In this document: positions 15,129 through 22,156 of the stretch, piece by piece | Layout of the letters: each line of letters opens with the position of its first letter | How positions within the stretch are numbered: position 1 is the first letter of the stretch | NCBI GenBank assembly: GCA_964501525.1 | Contig: CAZCSI010000005.1 | Span: 1-28,629 of the forward strand | Direction: 5' to 3' | From: CAYLVJ01 sp964501525 | Lineage (GTDB): Bacteria; Patescibacteriota; Minisyncoccia; Minisyncoccales; CAYTKG01 | Length of the DNA stretch: 28,629 nucleotides | Program-made: the position numbers and the translations under genes | The notes under the pieces: model-generated | Told to the model about the DNA's origin: nothing | Database searches by the model: none | The model's input: only the letters and a program-made list of their open reading frames with translations

Positions 15129-16175
15129 TTATTCCGTAGTTACGGTTTTAACGCTGATATGGCTTTGACGGCGCTCAAGCAGGCCTTTGCCGAACTCCAC
15201 CACCAAAGCCACAAGGGGCACCATAAGAACCGCTCCCAGTACTCCGAACAGTTTTCCGCCGGCTGTCAAACTGACCAAGACCAGCACCGGCGAGAGTCCG
15301 GTGAACTTTTTAGCGAGCAGGGGGCTTACAATGTTGTTGTCAATCTGCTGAAGAATAACGTAAACCAGCACTCCGAAAATCGCCTTGGAAAGAGATTCAA
15401 GCGCCAAGGTCATAAAAATAACCAGAGTAGCCAAAGCCGGACCCACGATGGGTATAAAATCAACCGCCCCGCCCAAAATGGCCAGCGATAATGGATAGTT
15501 GACCCCTATAATCAGAAAACTGATATAGGAGGTGATACCCAAGAATAAACAACTGAAAAGTATCTTTAGAAACCAGTAGGCAACTTTTTTCTCGGACCGG
15601 TTCCAGAGAGAAGAAATAAAACCTCTTTCATCTTCCGGGAAAAAAAGAACCAACGCTTTTTCAAACTGGTTTCTTTCAAAAGAAAGGAAAAAAGCGATGG
15701 ATACCACATAAATCGTAGAAGCGATACCTCCGAATATGGAAAACAAGGCGTTAAGAATATTGGAACTCATAATGTTGGCCACCTGCTCCAGAGAGTCTAC
15801 AAAGTTTTCCAGGTCCTTGAAAGCCTCAAACCCCAAGTTTCTCAAGGGAGGAGACACCCTTTCAAAATAAATGGGAAAAAGACTTATAAATTGCTTTATC
15901 TCTGTCACCAAAGAAGAGGCCGGAAAGTAAATTAAAGAAGACAGGAGGGCAAAAGCTGCCACATAAAGAAAAACAACTGCCAAGCCGTATGGTATCCTTT
16001 TGGAAAGAGCCCGGGCCGGAGCCTCAAAAAGAACAGCAATAACCAAACCGAAAACGGACAAAACCAAAATGTCATGTATCAAAAAAATGATAAACAGGGC
16101 AAAGAAGGTGATAAGTATTTTAAAAATTGCCTTCCAAGAAACCTCTAAGGTTCGATTGTCAGTCTCTGTGTTCAT
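15129..16175 (-). CDS. AI-2E family permease-like membrane protein
   Basis: This protein is 348 aa from ATG 16175 (MNTETDN); the open frame extends 17 codons further up, but ATG 16175 starts two bases after the M16 peptidase stop and gives the usual N-terminus. Several hydrophobic segments are clear: two near residues 13-60, one at ~65-90, one mid-protein (~145-165), and a C-terminal group from ~200 to ~330. The C-terminal DFIPIVGPALAT and GKLFGVLGAVLMVPLVALV stretches are typical of the PF01594 family. Members transport diverse substrates, including Na+ or signalling compounds, and the substrate here cannot be named. Confidence 0.88.
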   Translation of the reverse strand: MNTETDNRTLEVSWKAIFKILITFFALFIIFLIHDILVLSVFGLVIAVLFEAPARALSKRIPYGLAVVFLYVAAFALLSSLIYFPASSLVTEIKQFISLFPIYFERVSPPLRNLGFEAFKDLENFVDSLEQVANIMSSNILNALFSIFGGIASTIYVVSIAFFLSFERNQFEKALVLFFPEDERGFISSLWNRSEKKVAYWFLKILFSCLFLGITSYISFLIIGVNYPLSLAILGGAVDFIPIVGPALATLVIFMTLALESLSKAIFGVLVYVILQQIDNNIVSPLLAKKFTGLSPVLVLVSLTAGGKLFGVLGAVLMVPLVALVVEFGKGLLERRQSHISVKTVTTE

Positions 16176-16176
16176 A

Positions 16177-17445
16177 TTAAAATTCGTTAATAATCTTTTT
16201 AAGGTATGACTGGGTTTCCTCCCCAATCATTGCCAGGTTTAATCTCTGAGGCCTGAAAATGTCCCGAGCTGTTTTCTGTATATCCTCGGCTGAAACCGAG
16301 TCAATCGCCTCAAAAACCTGCTCCGGGGTTTTCTGCTCCAGGTTAAAAAGTTCTGCCCGGGCTGAAAAACGAGCTAAACTGTTAGACGATTCCAGCTCTA
16401 AAGCCACCCCGCCCTTTATGTTTTCTTTGGCCCTTTTTAACTCCTCGGCCTTGACCTCCTGCTTTCTCACCCTGTTGTACTCCTCCAGTATAACGCCCGC
16501 CGCCTCTCTTGTTCTGCTTTTATTAACTCCTGCCGAGGTGACAACATATCCGGTGTCCATATAGCTCTGAGAGTCCGTAGTCAGATAATAAGCCATCCCC
16601 CGTTCGCCTCTTATGGCCATAAACAGCCGCGAACTTCTCATCCCCCCCAGAATATTGGCTAACACCACTTGAGCGTACCGCCTGCTGTCGTAGAGACTGT
16701 ACCCCCTGAACCCCAAGCAAAGATGGTTCTGGTCCGTTTCTTTCTTCTTCAATAAAATACGGGGCTTTTCCTGCTGTTCAATCAACTCATCCGGTTTTAC
16801 GGCCTTTCCCGTCTCCCGGCCGGCGAAATACTGTTCTACCTGGGAAAAAACACGCGAAGGTTCAATGTCTCCCACCACCACCGTCATCAGGTTGGAAGCT
16901 CCATAGCGGGCTTTAAAATAATCAACAAAATCTTTTCTTTGAAAACCCTTGATGTTTTTCTCGGACCCGATAACCAGTTGACCCAAAGATGTTTCCCCGT
17001 AAAGAAGCTTTTCCCACACATCCCAGATAAATCTCATCGGGGTGTCAAGGTACATATTTCTCTCCTCCAAGATAACACCTTTTTCTTTTTCTATCTCTTT
17101 CTCCCGCAGCAGAGGATGGGTCAATATGTCGGCCAGCCATTCCAAGCCGAACTCAAAATGTTCAGGCCTCACCCGCACATAATATCCGGTCCATTCTTTA
17201 TGAGTCAATCCGTTGTACTGACCCCCTGTTTGGTCCAGGTCATAAAACACCTCTTCTTCGCTCGGCCTGTTCTTTGTTCCCTTAAAGAGCATATGTTCCA
17301 GAAAGTGGGAAATACCGTTTTCTTCCGGTTTTTCATAACGAGAACCGTTGGCCACCACTACAAAAGAGGTAATACTGCGCATGCTTGACACCGGTATAAC
17401 CACCAGCCTCAACCCTGAGTTTAGTTTTTTCCTGTGAATCTCCAT
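16177..17445 (-). CDS. M16 family zinc metallopeptidase (processing-peptidase-like)
   Basis: This 422-aa protein has the inverted zinc motif HFLEH (His47, Glu50, His51) and the distal ligand in ILEERNMY (Glu127), so it should be catalytically active. Residues 1-200 form the N-terminal M16 domain, and a C-terminal inactive-like M16 domain follows with the R/Y stretch MAIRGERGMAYYL. No signal peptide is seen, so it is probably cytoplasmic. An AGGG Shine-Dalgarno lies 7-9 nt before ATG. The usual inactive partner gene is not adjacent. Family members degrade small peptides or process precursors. Confidence 0.92.
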   Translation of the reverse strand: MEIHRKKLNSGLRLVVIPVSSMRSITSFVVVANGSRYEKPEENGISHFLEHMLFKGTKNRPSEEEVFYDLDQTGGQYNGLTHKEWTGYYVRVRPEHFEFGLEWLADILTHPLLREKEIEKEKGVILEERNMYLDTPMRFIWDVWEKLLYGETSLGQLVIGSEKNIKGFQRKDFVDYFKARYGASNLMTVVVGDIEPSRVFSQVEQYFAGRETGKAVKPDELIEQQEKPRILLKKKETDQNHLCLGFRGYSLYDSRRYAQVVLANILGGMRSSRLFMAIRGERGMAYYLTTDSQSYMDTGYVVTSAGVNKSRTREAAGVILEEYNRVRKQEVKAEELKRAKENIKGGVALELESSNSLARFSARAELFNLEQKTPEQVFEAIDSVSAEDIQKTARDIFRPQRLNLAMIGEETQSYLKKIINEF

Positions 17446-17457
17446 TATCTGTCCCTA

Positions 17458-17787
17458 CTACCTCAGATCAAGCTGTTTCTGACGCAGCATATTAATCACC
17501 TGCGAAGCTTTCTTTTTTCCCTGTTTGGTTAAAGAAAACCCTTGCTCCGGACTCCCATCGACAAGCTTTTCTTCTCTTAATAAGCGTAAAGGTCTGTCAA
17601 GCTTTCTGGAGTCGGGCCACTGAGGATAGTTCTGAAACGAAAACCTATCCGGAAAAAGAACAAAACATTCTTCCAAAAGCCGGCTGAAAGAGGTCGGTTT
17701 TGTCTGCTGCAAATTATAAAAAGCAGCCAGAATCAGTTCCTGAATGCCGGCTTGGTTATAAATATCTTTTGGCCAGCCCTTGTCCAT
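17458..17787 (-). CDS. Hypothetical protein, winged-helix-like C-terminal half
   Basis: I do not recognise a named family for this 109-aa protein. Residues ~70-105 (RPLRLLREEKLVDGS, FSLTKQGKKKASQVI) have the alternating helix/turn/strand pattern of a winged-helix wing (L..EKLV ... F.LT..G). The N-terminal half is helical with conserved-looking aromatic residues. It has no membrane segment. It lies 12 nt upstream of the M16 peptidase gene and is probably co-transcribed with it. A DNA-binding role is a guess from the fold hint only. Confidence 0.7.
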   Translation of the reverse strand: MDKGWPKDIYNQAGIQELILAAFYNLQQTKPTSFSRLLEECFVLFPDRFSFQNYPQWPDSRKLDRPLRLLREEKLVDGSPEQGFSLTKQGKKKASQVINMLRQKQLDLR

Positions 17788-17859
17788 AATTAAAAATTAA
17801 ATAGCAATCAAAAGGCTAATCCAAGCAGCCAGAAATATACCCAACCCCTTTACTGTTGC

Positions 17860-18150
17860 TTACTGCTTGTAAATCTTGTACCCCTCTCTCACTTTTTCCT
17901 TGACCTTCAGTCCCACCTCGTCTCCTTTACCCGCCTTGTCAATCTTTTCGTGGTCAAACTCCATAGAAGCCACCTTCTGTTCAAAATCCGTATCCGTGCC
18001 GCCTACAACTCTGATGGTGTCTCCTTTTTTTACGGTATCAGAGAACTTGACAACTGCTGCTTCCGGATGAGGAAAATAGTGGACAACCTCTCCCACCTCC
18101 TTCCATTCCCCTAATTTTTTTTCTTCGGCAGTCATATTGTTTAAAGTCAT
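17860..18150 (-). CDS. Translation elongation factor-like (EF-Tu domain 2 fold) small protein
   Basis: This 96-aa protein reads as a single translation-factor beta-barrel: WKEVGEVVHYFPHPEAAVVK, then VKKGDTIRVVGGTDTDFEQK, KVASMEFDHEKID and GDEVGLKVKEKVREGYKIYK. This is the EF-Tu domain 2/IF2 pattern without a GTPase domain. Such stand-alone proteins occur in archaea and candidate-phylum bacteria and also resemble the C-terminal domain of U32 peptidases. The function is unknown. ATG overlaps the stop of the LOG-like gene (ATGA). An internal ATG at codon 6 (MTAEEKK) is an alternative start. Confidence 0.82.
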   Translation of the reverse strand: MTLNNMTAEEKKLGEWKEVGEVVHYFPHPEAAVVKFSDTVKKGDTIRVVGGTDTDFEQKVASMEFDHEKIDKAGKGDEVGLKVKEKVREGYKIYKQ

Positions 18151-18755
18151 AATTTACGACCTTTGAGATGTTTCTGAACCTCAAAATAGGTTTCCATCTC
18201 TCTTTTCTCCCTGTCTACTTCTCGGCATAGTTTCTCGACCAAGGCTTTTGGGTCGGATTCATAAACTATCCTGCCCGGCCCCTTATTCACTCTTTTAATA
18301 ATCTCTTTTATCATATCCGTACTGCCCCCGGTGCCCTCCAAAACCCCTATCAGACGGTCATCCTCAAAACAAATGGTAAACTCATTCAAAGTGCCCATAC
18401 GGCCGCAGATGAAGATGACAGCGTCCGTCATTCTCATCAGCCACACATTACGGGCTGAAAACCCATAACCCGTGTAAAAGATAAGGTCGAATTTGTCGCT
18501 GGGCATTTTAAACTGTTCATAGTGGTCCTTTTCCGAGATGGCCGGAGATACACCCACTGAAAAACCGCCCGCCTCCTTGGTTCCTATGGCTGCCTCGTAA
18601 GGCATACCCCAGCAGGCCCCGGTAAAAAGAGCTCCTTTGTGCTTGGCAATCTGGCGTCCCACCTCCCTGGCTTTGGCTGCTGCGCCTTGGGCGCAGTGAT
18701 CGGTTTTTTCAGCCCCGGAAACACCAATCTTATACTCAAAATTAAAATCTGTCAT
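18147..18755 (-). CDS. LOG/SLOG-fold nucleotide-binding protein
   Basis: This protein is 202 aa from ATG 18755; a TTG directly upstream could also serve. FTGACWGMPYEAAIG (around residues 45-60) is the Rossmann-like glycine region, and ICGRMGTLNEFTICFED matches the PGGxGTxxE signature of lysine-decarboxylase-like LOG proteins with the first residues changed. LOG enzymes release cytokinin-like bases from nucleotides, while other SLOG proteins sense nucleotides; which applies here is not known. It heads a unit with the EF-like protein and probably the two genes after it. A promoter with 17-bp spacing lies upstream. Confidence 0.8.
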   Translation of the reverse strand: MTDFNFEYKIGVSGAEKTDHCAQGAAAKAREVGRQIAKHKGALFTGACWGMPYEAAIGTKEAGGFSVGVSPAISEKDHYEQFKMPSDKFDLIFYTGYGFSARNVWLMRMTDAVIFICGRMGTLNEFTICFEDDRLIGVLEGTGGSTDMIKEIIKRVNKGPGRIVYESDPKALVEKLCREVDREKREMETYFEVQKHLKGRKL

Positions 18756-18787
18756 CAATTCTTGAATTAAACTATTAATCTGTCTTT

Positions 18788-18816
18788 ATTATACTTCAAA
18801 CTGAGGTTCTCGTAAA
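18788..18816 (-). promoter_or_regulatory. Sigma-70-type promoter of the LOG-like gene
   Basis: On the minus strand, -35 TTTACG (18811-18816), a 17-bp spacer and -10 TATAAT (18788-18793) give a start near 18780 and a leader of about 25 nt. Confidence 0.6.
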
Positions 18817-18843
18817 CCGCTGCTTCAATGCTTTTTTAAGACA

Positions 18844-18990
18844 CTAAAATGAACCCAGCCGCTTGGTTAGCGGCTGGGAAGGGGGTTTTTCTCTCAAAAA
18901 GCGTAGAACTTCCGGAATCTCCAGGCGGGCAATGCCCAGAGATATAGCTATCTCTACCCTTTTAGAGAGGTGTCTGCCCTTGGAGGACAA
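18844..18990 (-). CDS. Possible small protein (48 aa, TTG start) of an orphan transcription unit
   Basis: The frame is open from 19020 to a TAG at 18844-18846 and contains no ATG or GTG start; the TTG at 18990 would give 48 residues. The translation looks protein-like: KRVEIAISLGIARLEIPEVL then RFLREKPP, an amphipathic helical pattern. A strong promoter lies upstream (19029-19056). A GGAGG (19008-19012) is ideally spaced for an ATG at 18998-18996 in another frame, which gives only 14 codons. So this may be a small gene, a frameshifted remnant, or a non-coding RNA. Its last codons run through the hairpin at 18854-18878. Confidence 0.4.
   Translation of the reverse strand: MSSKGRHLSKRVEIAISLGIARLEIPEVLRFLREKPPSQPLTKRLGSF
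18854..18878 (-). terminator. GC-rich hairpin, probable terminator
   Basis: A perfect 9-bp stem, CCCAGCCGC with GCGGCTGGG, has a 7-nt loop. In the minus direction TTCATTTTAG follows, a moderately T-rich tail. It separates the tRNA-Arg/orphan unit from the LOG-like gene's promoter. On the plus strand a GGGGG then TTTTT follows after two bases, but no plus-strand gene ends here. Confidence 0.5.
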
Positions 18991-19028
18991 GAGAGCATCT
19001 GCCCTCGCCTCCTCACCCCCTCACTTTT

Positions 19029-19056
19029 ATTTTATATCTTTCACTTTTGTTGTCAA
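19029..19056 (-). promoter_or_regulatory. Strong sigma-70-type promoter of the orphan unit
   Basis: On the minus strand, a consensus -35 TTGACA (19051-19056), a 16-bp spacer and -10 TAAAAT (19029-19034). This is the best -35 seen in the window. Transcription would start near 19022, about 95 nt downstream of tRNA-Arg. Confidence 0.65.
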
Positions 19057-19117
19057 GGGTTTAAAAACAACATCTTTCTATATGTCATCCTCTACATACC
19101 GTTCTTTATCCCTTCGG

Positions 19118-19189
19118 TGCGCCCGGGAGGATTCGAACCTCCAGCTCGGCCTCCGGAGGGCCGTGCTTTATCCGTTAAGCGACGGGCGC
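19118..19189 (-). tRNA. tRNA-Arg (anticodon CCG, complement of 19154-19156)
   Basis: The acceptor stem is GCGCCCG/CGGGCGC with A as discriminator. The D arm is GCTT/AAGC. The anticodon stem CGGCC/GGCCG holds loop CTCCGGA, so the anticodon is CCG (codon CGG). The T arm is GGAGG-TTCGAAT-CCTCC. The genomic sequence after the discriminator is CCG, so the CCA end is not encoded, unlike the tRNA-Leu in this window. The 5' 22 nt overlap the end of the Trm9-like gene, including its stop codon. Confidence 0.95.
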
Positions 19190-19884
19190 GCAACCGCGTA
19201 TATGTTTCTTTTGGCTTTTGTAAACCCCGCCTCCTTTACTACAAACCCCGCTCTTGTAATTAATTTTACCAACTCTTTTTTAGTGAAGCAATGAAGATAA
19301 CGTTCCGCCACCACCTCTGATTGGTTGTCTTTCCAAGGATAGAATATGTCTTTGCTGTCAAGCTTTGTCCTGCCTGAAAGTTTTAAAACAAAACTTCTTA
19401 TATGATTCTTCAAAAACTCTTTTCTCCACAGATTCCAGACAAGAACTATTAAAACTCCCTCCGAGTTTAAAACCCTTCCCGCTTCTTTAAAAAACCTTAA
19501 CCTGAGATTTTCTGAAGGAATATGGTGCCCCACCGCCACACTGAAAATAACATCAAATTCAGAGTCTTCAAAAGGCATGTCAAGGGCGTCCCCCACAATA
19601 AATTTTTGATTATTGATTTGAAGTTGTTCATCTTTTTGCGCCAGCTCAATCAATTTTTCCGAACTGTCCAAACCTACATACCTCACCTTTATATCCGAAA
19701 AAAAAGCCCTGAGTCGTCCGTTACCGCACCCGAGATCCAATATCTTGTCTCCGGGTTCAACATATCTTTTGAATCGAAAAAGTTCGGGCCACAGCTTTTT
19801 TCTCGATTTCGAGAAGCTTTCCGCAATCAACTCGTAATTCTTTTTCGTTTTCTTTAATATTTCTTTTGCAGCTTCTTTTTTCAT
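19168..19884 (-). CDS. Trm9/ALKBH8-like SAM-dependent tRNA methyltransferase
   Basis: This 238-aa class I methyltransferase resembles Trm9 from end to end. YELIAESFSKSRKKLWP (residues 17-33) parallels YNEIA.HFS.TR...WP. LDLGCGNGR (49-57) is the SAM loop. SVAVGHH (115-121) matches SIAVVHH. YPWK (182-185) and ERYLHCFTKKEL (194-205) match the PW...RYYHL...GEL region. Trm9 methylates cm5U34 to mcm5U34, which needs the Elp3 product; an elp3 gene is divergently encoded 42 nt away. No Trm112 partner is visible here. The last residues RPSLNG and the stop are encoded within tRNA-Arg. A general methyltransferase annotation is the cautious alternative. Confidence 0.78.
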   Translation of the reverse strand: MKKEAAKEILKKTKKNYELIAESFSKSRKKLWPELFRFKRYVEPGDKILDLGCGNGRLRAFFSDIKVRYVGLDSSEKLIELAQKDEQLQINNQKFIVGDALDMPFEDSEFDVIFSVAVGHHIPSENLRLRFFKEAGRVLNSEGVLIVLVWNLWRKEFLKNHIRSFVLKLSGRTKLDSKDIFYPWKDNQSEVVAERYLHCFTKKELVKLITRAGFVVKEAGFTKAKRNIYAVARPSLNG

Positions 19885-19896
19885 GTAATATACATG
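19882..19896. promoter_or_regulatory. 15-bp palindrome between the Trm9-like gene and elp3
   Basis: CATGTA-ATA-TACATG is a perfect inverted repeat that includes the Trm9-like start codon. TATATT (minus) and TAATAT (plus) lie inside it, so it may hold overlapping divergent -10 boxes or an operator. Spacing to both starts is very short, implying near-leaderless transcripts. Confidence 0.4.
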
Positions 19897-19926
19897 TAAT
19901 GACTCTAAACATCCGGCGGCGTATCA

Positions 19927-21516
19927 ATGACAAAAAATAATTTAAAAAAAGAGATTGTAAGGGAGCTGCAGCAGCTCGAGCAGCGCGACCGTACACAGGT
20001 GCGCGCAGTAAAAAGCAAGATATCCCAAAAATACAAAGCTGATTTTCCCTCTCACACCGAGCTTCTCAAAACTTACAGGGCTATGGTGAAAAACAAAGAA
20101 ATAGAGCCCTCCGACCTGACAGAATGGCTTCTCATCACCCGGCCCGTACGTTCTCTCTCCGGCATCGTCAACATCACTGTTCTTACTGAACCGCATCCCT
20201 GCCCGGGTCAGTGTGTTTTCTGTCCAACAGAAAATGGTTTTCCTAAAAGTTATCTCAAGGGAGAACCGGCCGCAGACCGGGCCAAAGGGGTTGATTTTGA
20301 CCCTTATCTTCAGGTTACCACAAGGCTTTCGGCCTTAAAAGCCCAGGGGCATCCTACGGACAAAGCGGAGTTAAGAATAGTGGGCGGAAGCTGGACCGCT
20401 TATCCCCGGCAATACAGGCGGGAGTTTGTCAAAAACTGCTTCAGGGCGGCCAACAACTGGGAAACCGACAATAAAGAACAGGAAAACATCTCTTTAGAAC
20501 AGGCTCAAAAACAAAACGAAAAAGCCGAGGTCCGGATAGTGGGGCTGTCCATAGAAACCCGCCCTGACTTTATAACCGACTCCGCTGTAATAGAGATGCG
20601 CAGCCTCGGAGTCACCTTTGTAGAGATGGGGGTCCAGTCCGTGTACGACGAGATACATAAACGGTGTAAAACGGGTTTAACCGTTCAAAAAATAACCCGG
20701 GCCACCAGGCTGTTAAAAGATTCAGGGTTCAAAGTCCTGTACCAGGTAATGCCCAACTTACCGGGGTCAACACCGGAAAAAGATAAACAAATGTTTAAAA
20801 CACTTTTTACCGACCCCCGGTTCAAACCGGACTGGCTGAAAATATACCCCTGCCTGGTCTGCCCCAATACCGAGCTTTACAAACTCTGGAAAAAGGGAGG
20901 CTACACTCCTTATACCGAAAAAGAACTGGTTGACCTTTTAGTGGAGGTTAAAAAAGAGATGCCTTTCTGGGTCAGAATAGCCCGCATATTCCGGGACATA
21001 CCGGCTCAGAAAATTACAGCCGGATGCAAAACCTCTAACATCAGGGAGCAGGTGAAAAAAGAATTGGAAAAAAGAAACCGAAGATGCAGCTGCATCCGTT
21101 GCCGGGAGATAAAGGACAGGTGGGACCCCCAAGACAAGCCCGTTCTTTTCAGGGAAGAGTATGAGGCTTCCGAGGGCAGAGAAATATTTCTTTCTTTTGA
21201 AAACGAAAAAAGAACAAAGCTTTACAGCTTCCTGCGGCTGCGAAAAGGCAGCCCTTTTCTGCCCGTTCTCCAAGACAGCGCCCTGATAAGAGAGGTGCAG
21301 ACCTTGGGGCCCCAAATACCAATTTCAACAAGAAAAAAAGGCGCTCAACACAAGGGGCTGGGCAGCCGGCTCATCAGAGAGGCGGAAAAAATATCAAAAG
21401 AGGAATGGAAGCTCTCCAAAATAGCAGCTATCTCGGGCATAGGGGTCAGAGAGTACTACCGCGCCAAACACGGATACCGAACCCGACAAACCTATATGGC
21501 TAAAGAGCTCGATTAG
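19927..21516 (+). CDS. elp3: Elp3-type tRNA uridine(34) 5-carboxymethylaminomethyl synthase (radical SAM + KAT)
   Basis: This complete 529-aa protein has a basic N-terminal tRNA-binding segment (1-60). The radical-SAM cluster cysteines are C92, C96 and C99 (PCPGQCVFCP). Family stretches follow: LKGEPAADRA, IVGGSWTAYP, IETRPDFI, GVQSVYDEI and YPCLVCPNTELYKLW. A zinc-type cluster CSCIRCREI precedes a full GNAT/KAT domain (~390-529) with QHKGLGSRLI and VREYYRAKHGY. Stand-alone Elp3 in archaea and some bacteria forms cm5U34 from acetyl-CoA and SAM. The neighbouring Trm9-like enzyme could carry the product on to mcm5U. No Shine-Dalgarno precedes ATG. A clear terminator follows. Confidence 0.95.
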   Translation: MTKNNLKKEIVRELQQLEQRDRTQVRAVKSKISQKYKADFPSHTELLKTYRAMVKNKEIEPSDLTEWLLITRPVRSLSGIVNITVLTEPHPCPGQCVFCPTENGFPKSYLKGEPAADRAKGVDFDPYLQVTTRLSALKAQGHPTDKAELRIVGGSWTAYPRQYRREFVKNCFRAANNWETDNKEQENISLEQAQKQNEKAEVRIVGLSIETRPDFITDSAVIEMRSLGVTFVEMGVQSVYDEIHKRCKTGLTVQKITRATRLLKDSGFKVLYQVMPNLPGSTPEKDKQMFKTLFTDPRFKPDWLKIYPCLVCPNTELYKLWKKGGYTPYTEKELVDLLVEVKKEMPFWVRIARIFRDIPAQKITAGCKTSNIREQVKKELEKRNRRCSCIRCREIKDRWDPQDKPVLFREEYEASEGREIFLSFENEKRTKLYSFLRLRKGSPFLPVLQDSALIREVQTLGPQIPISTRKKGAQHKGLGSRLIREAEKISKEEWKLSKIAAISGIGVREYYRAKHGYRTRQTYMAKELD

Positions 21517-21555
21517 AACCAAAAAGGCGGAAACAAACTTCAGAAAACAAATATA

Positions 21556-21581
21556 AAAAGAGCCGGGGTTCCGGCTTTTTT
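21556..21581 (+). terminator. Rho-independent terminator of elp3
   Basis: AGCCGG-GGTT-CCGGCT is a 6-bp GC-rich stem with a 4-nt loop, followed by a run of T and preceded by A. The downstream TTTTTTATACTGCC is immediately duplicated (about 21576-21603). Confidence 0.85.
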
Positions 21582-21618
21582 ATACTGCCTTTTTTATACT
21601 GCCTGCTGTCAGCTGCCT

Positions 21619-22020
21619 TTAACTCCCGAGGGTGTAAAGAGGGCCGAAGATATTAAGAATATAAAGGCCAATAAGAAGGCTGATTAGAATATGAGCCGCT
21701 ATCAATAAAATTAAAAGCCGGCCTGACTCCCGGCCGTACACCCTTTCAGTTTCAGTTTCGTCTTTTATCGAAGTTCCACTGCGCTTTCCCGCATTTACTC
21801 TGCTCAACAAAAAAATTAAAGCCGGGGAAACCACGAACGTAATAATAGTAATGCCGACCGCTCTGGTTCTAACCGTCTCGGCCCGGACCGCCGAAACCTC
21901 TTCTATAACCGGCAGCGCACTGGGAAGGAGCGTGAAATTCATCAAAATCATAACACCCCCTGCCGCAACGCTGACAATGACAAGATACATAAACAGCCCT
22001 TTCTTAACTTTATTGTTCAT
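21619..22020 (-). CDS. Hypothetical membrane protein, three predicted TM segments
   Basis: This protein is 133 aa from ATG 22020; the in-frame TTG just upstream is less likely because AAGGG sits about 10 nt before ATG. Three hydrophobic segments occur: ~10-30 (LFMYLVIVSVAAGGVMILM), ~55-72 (GITIITFVVSPALIFLLS) and ~100-122 (LLILLIAAHILISLLIGLYI). Between the second and third lies a charged loop rich in K, E, R and T. No family is recognised. It is encoded downstream of the NIF3-like gene, separated by the double palindrome region at 22064-22154, and converges with elp3. Confidence 0.65.
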   Translation of the reverse strand: MNNKVKKGLFMYLVIVSVAAGGVMILMNFTLLPSALPVIEEVSAVRAETVRTRAVGITIITFVVSPALIFLLSRVNAGKRSGTSIKDETETERVYGRESGRLLILLIAAHILISLLIGLYILNIFGPLYTLGS

Positions 22021-22063
22021 CAAACTCAGACCCTTAAGTTAACCTTGTATAGTTTTTCCCCTT

Positions 22064-22098
22064 TTGTGCAATATTGTGCAATACCAGGTATTGCACAA
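22064..22098. repeat. Palindromic element C1 (TTGTGCAATACC-A-reverse complement)
   Basis: A perfect palindrome with 12-bp arms spans 22074-22085 and 22087-22098, centred on A22086. An extra half-unit TTGTGCAATA precedes it (22064-22073). The arm matches the ends of the ~90-bp elements at 14300 and 28499. TTTAGGTTCAAAA follows at 22102-22114; the same 13-mer, inverted, sits just outside copy B at 28481-28493. Confidence 0.9.
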
Positions 22099-22125
22099 TA
22101 ATTTAGGTTCAAAATTAAGTTTTTT

Positions 22126-22154
22126 AACTGTGCAATACCTGGTATTGCACAGTT
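22126..22154. repeat. Palindromic element C2 (AACTGTGCAATACC-T-reverse complement)
   Basis: A perfect palindrome with 14-bp arms, 22126-22139 and 22141-22154, centred on T22140. It begins two bases past the stop codon of the NIF3-like gene. Its core is the same 11-bp arm as C1 and the copy inside the Mur ligase gene, but the central base is reversed relative to C1, so the two copies face each other across 27 bp. As RNA it would fold into a strong hairpin and may protect or end the nif3 transcript; no T run follows. Confidence 0.92.
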
Positions 22155-22156
22155 GA

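Noticed and set aside
18863..19294. 143-aa plus-strand frame over the orphan unit and tRNA-Arg
   Set aside because: It crosses the tRNA and the end of the methyltransferase gene antisense; composition is not protein-like.
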